In this document: piece after piece, positions 36,109 to 44,225 of the stretch | Numbering within the stretch: the stretch's first letter is position 1 | How the letters are laid out: every line of letters begins with the position of its first letter | NCBI GenBank assembly: GCA_029880325.1 | Contig: JAOUOP010000061.1 | Span: 1-48,325 of the forward strand | Length of the DNA: 48,325 bases | Direction: 5' to 3' | DNA from: Myxococcales bacterium | GTDB taxonomy: Bacteria > Myxococcota_A > Polyangia > Polyangiales > JAFGIB01 | The notes under the pieces: generated by a model | What the model saw: the letters and a program-made list of their open reading frames with translations, nothing else | Database searches by the model: none | What the model was told of the DNA's origin: nothing | Translations under genes and position numbers: made by a program

Positions 36109-36159
36109 CGGCCAGGGCGATCGGCACAGGGCTTCGGCCCCCCGTCGGTCACCTGGCCG
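36109..36159. terminator. Possible convergent terminator hairpin
   Basis: CGGCCAGG (36109-36116) pairs perfectly with CCTGGCCG (36152-36159) between the convergent ompA-like and greA-like genes. There is no T-run, so a simple Rho-independent terminator is unproven. Confidence 0.3.
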
Positions 36160-36184
36160 GCCGTCCGGGGTGCGGCCGGGTGGC

Positions 36185-36688
36185 TCAACTCAGGGCGACG
36201 ATCTCCATGTCACGGGCGCCACGGGGTGCCGGCACGCGGACCTCGTCGCCCAAGTGGCAGCCGAGTAGGGCGCGACCCAGGGGCGCCGCTGTGGTCACGA
36301 TCAGCACGCTCTGGCCCGCGGTCCCTAGGCGTTCGCCACCGGCGGCGGGCGCCAGAAAGTAGTGCCGTACGGCGCCGGACTCCGGCTCCTGCAGCGTGAC
36401 CAGGGCCCCGAGGGCGATGGGATCGCTCTCGCCGAAGTCGCGTAGTACGAGCTTGCTGAGCGCGAGATGTGCGTGCTCGAGGGTCGCCACGCGCTCGGCC
36501 AGACCGCGCGCCAGGTAGGTGGCCTCGATGGCGCGCGTGTCCTTGTCGTTTTCGGGGCGGGCCTCCTCGTGGGTGGCGCCGGCCTGCACATCTTTCTGGC
36601 TGCCCATGGCGCGCTCGAGTTCGGCCTTCACGCGGGCGCGCAGCTGCTCGAGAACGGCGGCCTTGTCGATTGTCTGGGGCGACGGCAT
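36185..36688 (-). CDS. GreA/GreB-like (Rnk-type) transcription factor
   Basis: This 167-residue protein from ATG 36688 has an N-terminal coiled coil carrying HEEARPENDKDTRAIEATYLARG (40-62), the signature of GreA/GreB-family proteins found in many Proteobacteria. A C-terminal FKBP-like domain follows, with VTLQEPESGAVRHYFLAP, a conserved SPLG-like TTAAPLGRALLG and GDEVRVPAP. Gre factors enter the RNA polymerase secondary channel and stimulate transcript cleavage. Acidic residues near the coiled-coil tip (ENDKD) are present, so cleavage activity is possible. The frame runs further upstream, but the family motif spacing supports this start. It lies about 100 bases downstream of the DUF2378-like gene on the same strand. 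Confidence 0.8.
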   Translation of the reverse strand: MPSPQTIDKAAVLEQLRARVKAELERAMGSQKDVQAGATHEEARPENDKDTRAIEATYLARGLAERVATLEHAHLALSKLVLRDFGESDPIALGALVTLQEPESGAVRHYFLAPAAGGERLGTAGQSVLIVTTAAPLGRALLGCHLGDEVRVPAPRGARDMEIVALS

Positions 36689-36785
36689 GGCGCTGAGCAG
36701 TATAGGGCCAAGCACCGAAAATGCGCCGCACGGCATCTCTAGGACAAGCAAGGCCCCCGGCGTCACCGGCCTCATGAAGGAATCT

Positions 36786-37337
36786 TCAGTCCGCCCAGGG
36801 TTCGTGCCAGCGCATCGACCAGCGTGCCGAACTTTCATCGAATTCGATCACTTCCACTTTCACGTCGGTCGCGCCGCTGGCCTGCACCACGCCCTCGAAG
36901 TAGCCGGCGTTGATGTCGGCGAGTTCTGCGCACATCACCGGATAGGAGCGCAGGGCCAGCTCCGCCCGGCCCGTTTCCAGGGATGCGACCTTCAAGGTCC
37001 CGCTGTCCCGGAACTGTCGCCAGCCCGGTGCCATGCGTTCGACCGTCCAGTGCGTATCGCCCTTTTTCACCATCGAGGCGTAGGTTGAGGCGAAGTCTCG
37101 CTGCGCTCCGGACAGCCCCAGGAAGCGCCAAACGTTGCCTTCCACGTGGGGCTCGAGCAGGCGCCCGAGCATCAGCGTGAGGTCGCGAAAGTCGCTCTCC
37201 GGATACCACAGCCCCGCTAGGACGCGCTCCTGGAAGTAGCGCTCGAGATGGGGCGGCAGGTTGTTGCGGTCGATGGCGCCCGAGGCGCGCAGGGACTTGA
37301 CGACGAAGACGAGTTGGGAACCCTTGATCCGCGACAT
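36786..37337 (-). CDS. TIGR02265/DUF2378-like myxobacterial protein
   Basis: This 183-residue soluble protein begins MSRIKGSQLVFVVKSLR and continues with HLERYFQERVLAGLWYPESDF, RLLEPHV, then SLETGRAELALRSYP and CAELADINAGYFEGVVQASG. The length, the opening 'KG-x-x-V-x3-K-x-L' and the G-x-V-x3-G ending suit the TIGR02265/DUF2378 family, described mainly from myxobacteria and related to V4R/heme-NO-binding-like folds. Assignment is from memory of the pattern. ATG 37337 has GGAG six bases upstream. No enzymatic residue set is evident. Confidence 0.65.
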   Translation of the reverse strand: MSRIKGSQLVFVVKSLRASGAIDRNNLPPHLERYFQERVLAGLWYPESDFRDLTLMLGRLLEPHVEGNVWRFLGLSGAQRDFASTYASMVKKGDTHWTVERMAPGWRQFRDSGTLKVASLETGRAELALRSYPVMCAELADINAGYFEGVVQASGATDVKVEVIEFDESSARWSMRWHEPWAD

Positions 37338-37454
37338 GTACTGCTCCGCGGGCTGTGTGCCGTATATGCGATCAGGTTAACACACCGAGCGTGGCACTTC
37401 GATGTGGGTGTAACGCGCCTTGGGCGCGGCCTTTCAATGCACGGCCTTCTTTGG

Positions 37455-40175
37455 TTATTGCTGCCCGTGCTCGCCATGCGCCCTTTCGACCGGCGTTTCA
37501 GGCAGCGGCGTGGCCGGCGTCTGGCGCTGCAGTGCCGACGATGCCAGTAGCAGCGCTTGCAGCTCGTTGGGATCGTCGGCCAGGCGCAGTCGCTCGAGCA
37601 GACGTGTTTCGCCCACGAGCCAGGCGATGGAACGCATGAGCTGCAAGTGAATGTTGCGCTCGCTGGGCGGGCCCAGGATGACGATGAAGATGTCGACCGG
37701 GCGTCCGTCGGGGGCTTTGTAATCGATGGCCTTGGCGGTGGTGAACAGGCCCACATGGGTGCGCCGGGCTTCGGCCAGGCTGGCGTGGGGTAGGGCCAGG
37801 CCGTGCCCTGCCGCGGTGCTCTGAGCCCGTTCACGGGTCCACAGGGCCTGTTCGATGCCCTCGGCCGTGGCGTCGTCGACCACGCGGGCGAAGCGGGCTG
37901 CGATGTGATTGAAGAGCACTTGCTTGCTCATGGCCGGCAAGCGCGCTTCCAGGCATTCGCCCTCGATGAAGTCGTCGATGCGAATGCCGCCATCGGCGGC
38001 GGGCTCGTGCCAGTGGGTTCTGTCGACCAGCCGCCGCGGCGCCTTGACGCGCAGGGCCGAGCAGGCCGCAAGGCGCATCAGTCGGTCCGCGGCGCTGCCG
38101 CGTAGCTGGGTCCAAATGCGCATCTCCGGCGGCGCTCCCAGGATCAGCAGATCGTGCTGCGCGCTGAGCGCCGCGATTGCGCTGGCCGCATCCTTGCCGC
38201 CCACTACTTGACTCTGAGTTTCGACCGTGCACAGCTCGCGCATTTGATCCAGGTAGGCGTTTTCGCGCGCTCTCGTGGTTTCGGACGCCGAATCCGGCAC
38301 GAAGCGGGCAAAAGTTAACTCTGCGTCATGGTATCGCGCCATCTGATCGGCGGTCATGGCCACCAGGGCGTCGTGGGGGCCGGGCTCGGCGAAGGCCAGG
38401 ATGCTACCGACCGAGCGCGAGCCGACGTCCTTGAAGAGCGCCAGGTTGCAGGAGAGGTGGTCGACCAGCCAACCCAGGGGATTGAAGGGCAGCACACCCC
38501 GCTCGGTGCGCCCGCGCCACTCCATGACCAGCCACTCGCAGTGCACGCGTCGCGAGATCTCGTGGATGGTGCGGATGTGGTCGTGGGTGGCGACGGCGTC
38601 GAAGACGATGTCGTGGGCGCGCGTGTGGGCCAGCTTGCGGATGCGCCGTGAGAGCGAACCGACCACGGGGTCTTCTTCGATGGGAAGGTCGAGGGCGACC
38701 TGCTCGGGAATGTCACGAATGTGCACGACCTCGATGCGCGCGCGGCCACCCAGGGCATCGCCCACCTCGGCCAGGGCCTCGGCGCCGTGGGCTCGCCCCA
38801 AAAGCGGCACCACCACGGCGGCCTTTTCGGGCAGCACCAGGTGCTGCTGCGGTTCGGGTGCTGCCAGAAGTTCCCGGCGCGGCCCCAGGATGCCCATGAC
38901 GCCGCGTCGCTCGGTCTTGTGGCGGCCGTAGAGGAAGAAGAGCAATAGCCCCATAATCGCGACCGAGGTCAGCGCCAGCACCGTCAGCGCGCCCAGCATG
39001 GTCAGCAGCGCCAGCGAGACGACCACGCCCAGCACCTGCACGTAGGGGTAGAGCGGCGAGCGGAAGGCCGGCTTGTACCACTGGGCCGAACTCTCGCGTA
39101 GAGCCAGCACTGCCACGTGCTCCACCATGTAGCCCACGATCATCAGGCAGCTGGCCAGCTTGGCGATGCGCTCCACATCCAGCAGCACGATGGCCACCGC
39201 CATCAGCGCCCCGGTCAGGGCGATGGCGGGCATCGGCGTCATGAAGCGCGTGCTCAGGAAGTGCAGCCAGCCCGGCATCAGGTTGTTGCGGCTCATGGCG
39301 AAGGGGAAACGCGACGCTGCCAGCAAGCCCGAATTGGCCATGGAGGTCATGGTCACCACGCCCAGGATGGCCGCGGCGAGCCCGCCGTAGTACCCGCTGA
39401 TGGCGTCGGCGAGCGTGTAGATCGGGTGCAGGTTGCCGCGCAGCTCCGACAGCGGCACGTTGCCCACCAAGATGAAGGTCACCACCGAGTACAGCAGCGT
39501 GACCACCCCCAGCGAGATCAGGATCCCCAGTGGCAAGTTGCGCCCGGGGTTTTCCACCTCCTCGGCGATGGCGGCGATCTTGGTCACCCCCGCATAGGAG
39601 ATGTAGACGAAGCTGACGGCGGTGAGAAAGCCGCCGATGCCATGGGGTAGCGTCGGCTGCGGCTGCTGGGATGAGAACGTGAGGCTGCCGCGCACGATGA
39701 GCGCTGCCAGGGCCACCAGGACCACCACCACGACCACGGTCTGCACCTTGCCGACCTTGCGCACGCCCAGCAGGTTGAGCGCCACGACCACGACGAGCAG
39801 GCCGAGGGACACGGGCTTGAGCGAAACCGTCGTCAGCACGCCCAGGTAGGCGCCGAAGCCGAAGAGCGCGAAGGCGGACTTGAGCAGCAAAGACAGCCAC
39901 AGGCCCAGGCCCATGATGGTGCCCGCCAGGGGCCCGAATGTGCGGTCGACGTAGATGTAGGTGCCTCCGGACTCCGGCATGGCCGTCGCGAGCTCGGCCT
40001 TGGAAAGCGCGGCCGGTAGCACGGTGAGGCCGGCGACCAGATAGGCCAGCCAAACCCCGGGCCCGGTCATCCTCACCGCCACGCCGGGAAGCACGAATAG
40101 GCCGCTGCCCAGCATCGCTGCGATGCTGATGGCGACGACCGAGGTCAGACCCAAGCGCCGCTCGAGGGTCTTCAC
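37455..40175 (-). CDS. APC-family permease fused to UspA-like and PTS EIIA domains
   Basis: This is a 906-residue fusion. Residues about 1-420 are an APC amino-acid permease with about twelve helices, including IAAMLGSGLFVLPGVA and ELATAMPESGGTYIYVD, the classic transporter signature. Residues about 445-720 are two UspA-like alpha/beta segments (AAVVVPLLGRAHGAEAL; LLILGAPPE). Residues about 728-895 are a fructose/nitrogen-type PTS EIIA domain with the phosphorylatable His in GHGLALPHASL (about 793). The start is GTG 40175, since earlier codons only extend into a Cys/Pro-rich stretch without membrane features. The cytoplasmic domains may gate uptake by PTS phosphorylation and nucleotide binding. 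No other PTS gene is in the window. Confidence 0.9.
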   Translation of the reverse strand: MKTLERRLGLTSVVAISIAAMLGSGLFVLPGVAVRMTGPGVWLAYLVAGLTVLPAALSKAELATAMPESGGTYIYVDRTFGPLAGTIMGLGLWLSLLLKSAFALFGFGAYLGVLTTVSLKPVSLGLLVVVVALNLLGVRKVGKVQTVVVVVVLVALAALIVRGSLTFSSQQPQPTLPHGIGGFLTAVSFVYISYAGVTKIAAIAEEVENPGRNLPLGILISLGVVTLLYSVVTFILVGNVPLSELRGNLHPIYTLADAISGYYGGLAAAILGVVTMTSMANSGLLAASRFPFAMSRNNLMPGWLHFLSTRFMTPMPAIALTGALMAVAIVLLDVERIAKLASCLMIVGYMVEHVAVLALRESSAQWYKPAFRSPLYPYVQVLGVVVSLALLTMLGALTVLALTSVAIMGLLLFFLYGRHKTERRGVMGILGPRRELLAAPEPQQHLVLPEKAAVVVPLLGRAHGAEALAEVGDALGGRARIEVVHIRDIPEQVALDLPIEEDPVVGSLSRRIRKLAHTRAHDIVFDAVATHDHIRTIHEISRRVHCEWLVMEWRGRTERGVLPFNPLGWLVDHLSCNLALFKDVGSRSVGSILAFAEPGPHDALVAMTADQMARYHDAELTFARFVPDSASETTRARENAYLDQMRELCTVETQSQVVGGKDAASAIAALSAQHDLLILGAPPEMRIWTQLRGSAADRLMRLAACSALRVKAPRRLVDRTHWHEPAADGGIRIDDFIEGECLEARLPAMSKQVLFNHIAARFARVVDDATAEGIEQALWTRERAQSTAAGHGLALPHASLAEARRTHVGLFTTAKAIDYKAPDGRPVDIFIVILGPPSERNIHLQLMRSIAWLVGETRLLERLRLADDPNELQALLLASSALQRQTPATPLPETPVERAHGEHGQQ

Positions 40176-40284
40176 GTGCGGGGCTTGCCCTTGTACATGT
40201 TCGATTCCAGTAGAGCACGCGGCCGATCGCCGCAACAAGGCGCAGTTTGCCCGACGCCCGCATGGCCCCCCGGCCGTGCCGGGC

Positions 40285-41781
40285 TCACTTGGCCTTGGCG
40301 TGCAGGTGCAGGGCGATGTCACCGACGATTTCGTCGGCCAGGCTGCGGGCGGCGTGGTGCTTGCCGCGGACGCCGTTGAGCAAAATGCTGAAGGCGACGG
40401 TGCGCTCGGAGGTCGGCCCCAGCACGTAGCCCGAAAGCGCGATCACGTCGGCCAGGGTGCCGGTCTTGGCGCGCACGATACGCGGCGCCGGCAGCTGCTT
40501 GAAGCGCCGCGACAGGGTTCCGTCCACGCCGCCCACCGCCAGGTGCGCCAGATAATCGGAGTAGATCGACGGGTCGGCGTGCACCGCGGCCAACAATTTG
40601 GTCAAGTGGCTCGCGGCCACCCGATTGCCCTCGAACAGGCCGGAGCCGTTCTTGATCTGGATGTTGGCGATGGGCAGCCCCAGCTTGCCGAGCACCTCGA
40701 GCACGTGCTTGGCGCCGGCCTCGCTCCTGCCTGGCAGGCCGACCTTTTCGGCGGCCAGCACCTTGAGCGTCATCTCCGCCACGAAGTTGTCGCTGTTTTT
40801 GCCCAGGGCCGAAAGCAGCTGCCCGAGCGGCGCGCTGCGCCTGGATGCGAGCAGGGCGGCGCCGCGGGGCGTGGGCAGAATCTTCACCGTGCGCGGCACC
40901 TGGATGCGCAGGGCCTTCAGTGCTTCGACGAGAACGTGACCCGAGTAGTGCAGGGGCGACTCGACCCGCCGCGTGTAGCTCGCTCCCGCGATGCCCAGCG
41001 GCACCTTGCCCGACAGCCGCAGCGACATCTTATCGTCCTTGTCACCCTGGGCGCCCTGGGCGGCGATCACATTGAGGGGCCCACCGTCGGAGGTGGTCAT
41101 GCGATTGCTGATCTCGAAGTAGCCCTCGGCGTCGACCGCCACGCGGGCCGCATCGCCGGCGCTGGCCCCGGGCCGCACGCGCATGGTGTAGGCGCTGCGA
41201 TTGACCGACACCGCGGCGATGGCGGCGCGAAAGGGGGAGACCTCGTCGGGTTGCTGGTCGAAGGCGGGGGGCAGGATCTGGTCGTCGAAATAGGAACCGT
41301 CGACCAACACCTGGTCGACCTTGCGGATGCCGCGGGCGACCAGCTCCTGGGCCATGGCGATCAGATCGGCCGAACGCAGGTCGGGATCGCCGAAGCCCCT
41401 GATGTAGAGCCCACCTTCGATGGCGTCGCCCGTCTGCCGGCCGTAGAGCCCGGTGCGCATCTGGAAGTCGGGGCCCAGCTCCAGCATCGCCACCGCGGCC
41501 GTGATCAACTTCATGTTGGAGGCGGGGTTCAGGGGCAGCGTCGCGTTGTGGCCCACGATGCTGCGCCCGCTCTGCAGGTTGAGCACCGAGATGCCGATGG
41601 CATCGCCGAGGCCGGCTTCGGCGATGCGGGCCTCGATGCGGCCCTGGAGCACCGCCTGGGAGCCAATGTCGCCCGGCGGCAGCTCGGCGCGCACCGGCAG
41701 CGTCAGCAGGACCGCGAATAGGATGGTCCACAGCGTCGGTAGCGTGAGGGTGCGCGGCTTGCGATACAGGTGCCTGGGCAT
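40285..41781 (-). CDS. dacB: D-alanyl-D-alanine carboxypeptidase/endopeptidase (PBP4, S13)
   Basis: This 498-residue periplasmic enzyme cleaves terminal D-Ala and peptide crosslinks in peptidoglycan. A signal peptide (about 14-32, ending PVRA) is followed by the penicillin-binding triad: S88xxK91 in PASNMKLITA, S330-D-N in GKNSDNF, and K439-T-G. The large insertion between SxxK and SxN is typical of class C PBPs. Other family motifs are IRGFGDPDL and VDGSYFDD. ATG 41781 lies only 17 bases from the start frame of the divergent binding-protein gene, so promoters must overlap coding sequence or the neighbour's true start is internal. Confidence 0.95.
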   Translation of the reverse strand: MPRHLYRKPRTLTLPTLWTILFAVLLTLPVRAELPPGDIGSQAVLQGRIEARIAEAGLGDAIGISVLNLQSGRSIVGHNATLPLNPASNMKLITAAVAMLELGPDFQMRTGLYGRQTGDAIEGGLYIRGFGDPDLRSADLIAMAQELVARGIRKVDQVLVDGSYFDDQILPPAFDQQPDEVSPFRAAIAAVSVNRSAYTMRVRPGASAGDAARVAVDAEGYFEISNRMTTSDGGPLNVIAAQGAQGDKDDKMSLRLSGKVPLGIAGASYTRRVESPLHYSGHVLVEALKALRIQVPRTVKILPTPRGAALLASRRSAPLGQLLSALGKNSDNFVAEMTLKVLAAEKVGLPGRSEAGAKHVLEVLGKLGLPIANIQIKNGSGLFEGNRVAASHLTKLLAAVHADPSIYSDYLAHLAVGGVDGTLSRRFKQLPAPRIVRAKTGTLADVIALSGYVLGPTSERTVAFSILLNGVRGKHHAARSLADEIVGDIALHLHAKAK

Positions 41782-41798
41782 CGGGTAGCCTGCGGTCG

Positions 41799-43397
41799 AT
41801 GGTTGGCGGTGCCCGCTTCTGCCGAGCGATTTGCCGACGGGCCCCGCACCGGGGACCTTCTACCGGCTTGCGTCATGGGTCGCAAATCCGGGGGCTCGCG
41901 CTCGCACTCGCGATCAGCGCCTGTGGCCAGGTGGAGGAGCGGCCACGGAGCGACGACGCCCTGACGCTGCTGCTGCCCCGGGAGCCCCAGGAGATCGACC
42001 CGCGCTTCACGGGCGATGCCTATGGCCTCAGGGTCTCGCGGCTGCTGTTCGCGTCGCTGGTCACCCTCGATCCGCACTCGCTGGAGGTGGTACCGGATCT
42101 GGCCGAAGAGGTGCAGGTGGAGAGTCCCTCCCGCTACCGCGTGAGGCTGCGCCCGGGTCTGCGTTTTGCCGACGGTTCGGCGCTCGACGCCGACGACGTC
42201 ATCGCGACCTATCGGAGTGTGGTCGATCCGGACTTCGGCAGCCGCTACGCCTCCACCTACCGCCGCATCGCGCGCATCGAGGCCCTCGACCGCCGCAGTC
42301 TGCGCTTCACACTGCACGCGCCCCATGCCACCTTCCTGACCGATCTGGAGCTGCCCATCCTGCGCGCCGAAGATCGCCGCCGGCACCTGGGGCTGCCCGG
42401 CGCCGCAGCCCCCGTCGCCTCGGGTCCCTACCGCCTGAGCCACCGGGAGCCGGGCAGGCTGGAGCTGTCGCAAAACCCCCACTGGCACGGGGGCAAGCCC
42501 CTGTTTCCGCAGCTACGGCTGATCGTGCTGCGCGACGACAACACGCGGGTGCTACGCATGTTGGCAGGCGCCGGCGATCTGGCGCTCAACGCGGTGCCAC
42601 CGCTTCTGCTGCCGCTCTTCGAGCAGCACGGTGGTTTCCGCATCGACAGCGCGGCGGGCCTGGGCACCACCTACCTGGGCCTGAACCTGGATGCCCCGGT
42701 CTTGAGCGACCGGCGCGTGCGCGCGGCCCTGGCCCACGCCCTCGATCGACGCCAGCTGCTGGAGGCCAAGCTGGGCGGTCGCGGTCGCCTGGCCCGTGGC
42801 TTCCTGGTGCCGGGCCACTGGGCCGCCGACGAGGGGCTGCCGAGCTACGACTTCGATCCGGCTCGCGCCCGGGCGCTGCTCGATCAGGCCGGCTTTGCGC
42901 GAGATGCCCGCGGCGTGCGCCTGAAACTGACCCTGCGCGTGGCCAGCGATCGCGCGCGCCTATCGCTGGCGCGCGCGATCGCCGCCATGCTCGCCGACGT
43001 CGGCGTGCAGGTGGCGGTGCGCCCCACCGAGAGCGCCACCCTCTTTTCCGACCTGGGCAAGGGCCGCTTCGAGATGACGCTGCTGCAGGTCCCCGAGGTG
43101 GTCGAGCCCCATATGCTCAGCTGGTTTTTCGGCAGCGACCGCATCCCGGGCGCCGGTAGCGAGGGCGCCAACCGCTGGCGCCTGCGCTCGGTGGCCCTGG
43201 ACGCGGCCCTGGAGCGCGGCCGCGCGCGCATCGAACGGGCCGAGCGCGTGGCTGCCTACCGACAGGCCCAGCGCATCCTGGCCCAGGAGCTGCCCGTGAT
43301 CCCGCTGTGGCATGAGGACGTGATCGCCGTGGGCAACGCCCGGGCCCGCGCCTTTCGCACGCCGCGGCTGGGTCGCTTCGGGACGCTGGCTCGCTGA
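41799..43397 (+). CDS. Oligopeptide-type ABC substrate-binding lipoprotein (SBP_bac_5)
   Basis: This is an extracytoplasmic solute-binding protein with a lipobox ending LAISAC (Cys about 42). The family 5 pattern is clear: LTLLLPREPQEIDPRFTGD, then LRPGLRFADGSALDADDVIATY, ASGPYRLSHREPGRLELSQNPHWHG, DRRVRAALAHALDRRQLLE and a late LPVIPLWHEDVIAV. It delivers peptides or similar solutes to an ABC importer, but no permease or ATPase gene is adjacent. ATG 41799 gives a 23-residue Arg-rich prefix. TTG 41868 would give an ideal 19-residue lipoprotein signal (RHGSQIRGLALALAISAC) and would leave room for a promoter. Confidence 0.9.
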   Translation: MVGGARFCRAICRRAPHRGPSTGLRHGSQIRGLALALAISACGQVEERPRSDDALTLLLPREPQEIDPRFTGDAYGLRVSRLLFASLVTLDPHSLEVVPDLAEEVQVESPSRYRVRLRPGLRFADGSALDADDVIATYRSVVDPDFGSRYASTYRRIARIEALDRRSLRFTLHAPHATFLTDLELPILRAEDRRRHLGLPGAAAPVASGPYRLSHREPGRLELSQNPHWHGGKPLFPQLRLIVLRDDNTRVLRMLAGAGDLALNAVPPLLLPLFEQHGGFRIDSAAGLGTTYLGLNLDAPVLSDRRVRAALAHALDRRQLLEAKLGGRGRLARGFLVPGHWAADEGLPSYDFDPARARALLDQAGFARDARGVRLKLTLRVASDRARLSLARAIAAMLADVGVQVAVRPTESATLFSDLGKGRFEMTLLQVPEVVEPHMLSWFFGSDRIPGAGSEGANRWRLRSVALDAALERGRARIERAERVAAYRQAQRILAQELPVIPLWHEDVIAVGNARARAFRTPRLGRFGTLAR

Positions 43398-43466
43398 GGC
43401 GACAGGTGCTACCAGGGCCGGAGCGAAGTCGCCCCTCGGCCCCCACCGCCGTGAATCGGAAACCCC

Positions 43467-44225
43467 GTGCCCCCCGCGATCAGCCCAGAGCTTTTGGCCC
43501 CCTCCGCCCTCGTCTCGACGGCGGCCAGCATCGCGCTTTTGCACACCCTGATCGGCATCGACCACTCGCTGCCCTTCGTCGTGCTCGGCCGCTCGCGGGG
43601 CTGGTCGTTGCGGCGGACCCTCGCCATCACGGCCCTGTGCGGGCTGGCCCACGTGCTTTCGTCGATCGCCCTGGGGGCGGTGGGCATTGGGCTCGGCGTG
43701 GCCATCGGCAAGCTCGAATGGATCGAGAGCACGCGTGGCGGCTGGGCTGCCTGGCTGCTGATCGGCTTCGGCGGCGCCTACGCCGTGCATTCGCTCCTGC
43801 GCAACGCCCGCGGCAGGGTCCACAGCCATCGCCACAGCCATGGTCACAAGCACGGTCACGGCTACGAGCACGGCTACGAGCACGAGCACGAGCACGATCA
43901 CCAGCACGCCGAACACCGCCACCCCCACGAGGCCCAGCACGGAGCCCCGACCGCCTGGGCGCTGTTCTTGATCTTCGCCTTCGGTCCCTGTGAGCCCCTG
44001 ATCCCGCTGCTGATGGCGCCGGCGGCCCTGCACCACGCGGGCTGGGTGGCCGCCGTGGCGGGGGTCTTCGGCGTCGTGACGCTATTGACGATGCTGCTCA
44101 CGGTCAGCGCCGGCTACCTGGGCCTGTCGAAATTGCGGCTCGGGGCCCTGGAGCGCCACGCCGACACCTTCGCCGGCGTTGCCATCGCCAGCAGCGGCCT
44201 GGCGATCCAGGTGCTCGGCATATGA
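43467..44225 (+). CDS. Membrane transporter-like protein with His-rich cytoplasmic loop
   Basis: This is a 252-residue protein with about six helices. The N-terminal half has LLHTLIGIDHSLPFVVLGRSRGW and LAITALCGLAHVLSSI, the paired H-D/H motifs of NicO/RcnA/UreH-type nickel-cobalt or heavy-metal transporters. A central loop (about 117-155) carries 17 His. The second half has FAFGPCEPLIPLLMAPA, the Gly-Pro-Cys turn shared with DsbD/CcdA- and UreH-like proteins. Metal efflux or delivery is probable, but the metal is not determined. GTG 43467 starts the frame, and its stop overlaps the HD-protein start as ATGA. Confidence 0.8.
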   Translation: MPPAISPELLAPSALVSTAASIALLHTLIGIDHSLPFVVLGRSRGWSLRRTLAITALCGLAHVLSSIALGAVGIGLGVAIGKLEWIESTRGGWAAWLLIGFGGAYAVHSLLRNARGRVHSHRHSHGHKHGHGYEHGYEHEHEHDHQHAEHRHPHEAQHGAPTAWALFLIFAFGPCEPLIPLLMAPAALHHAGWVAAVAGVFGVVTLLTMLLTVSAGYLGLSKLRLGALERHADTFAGVAIASSGLAIQVLGI

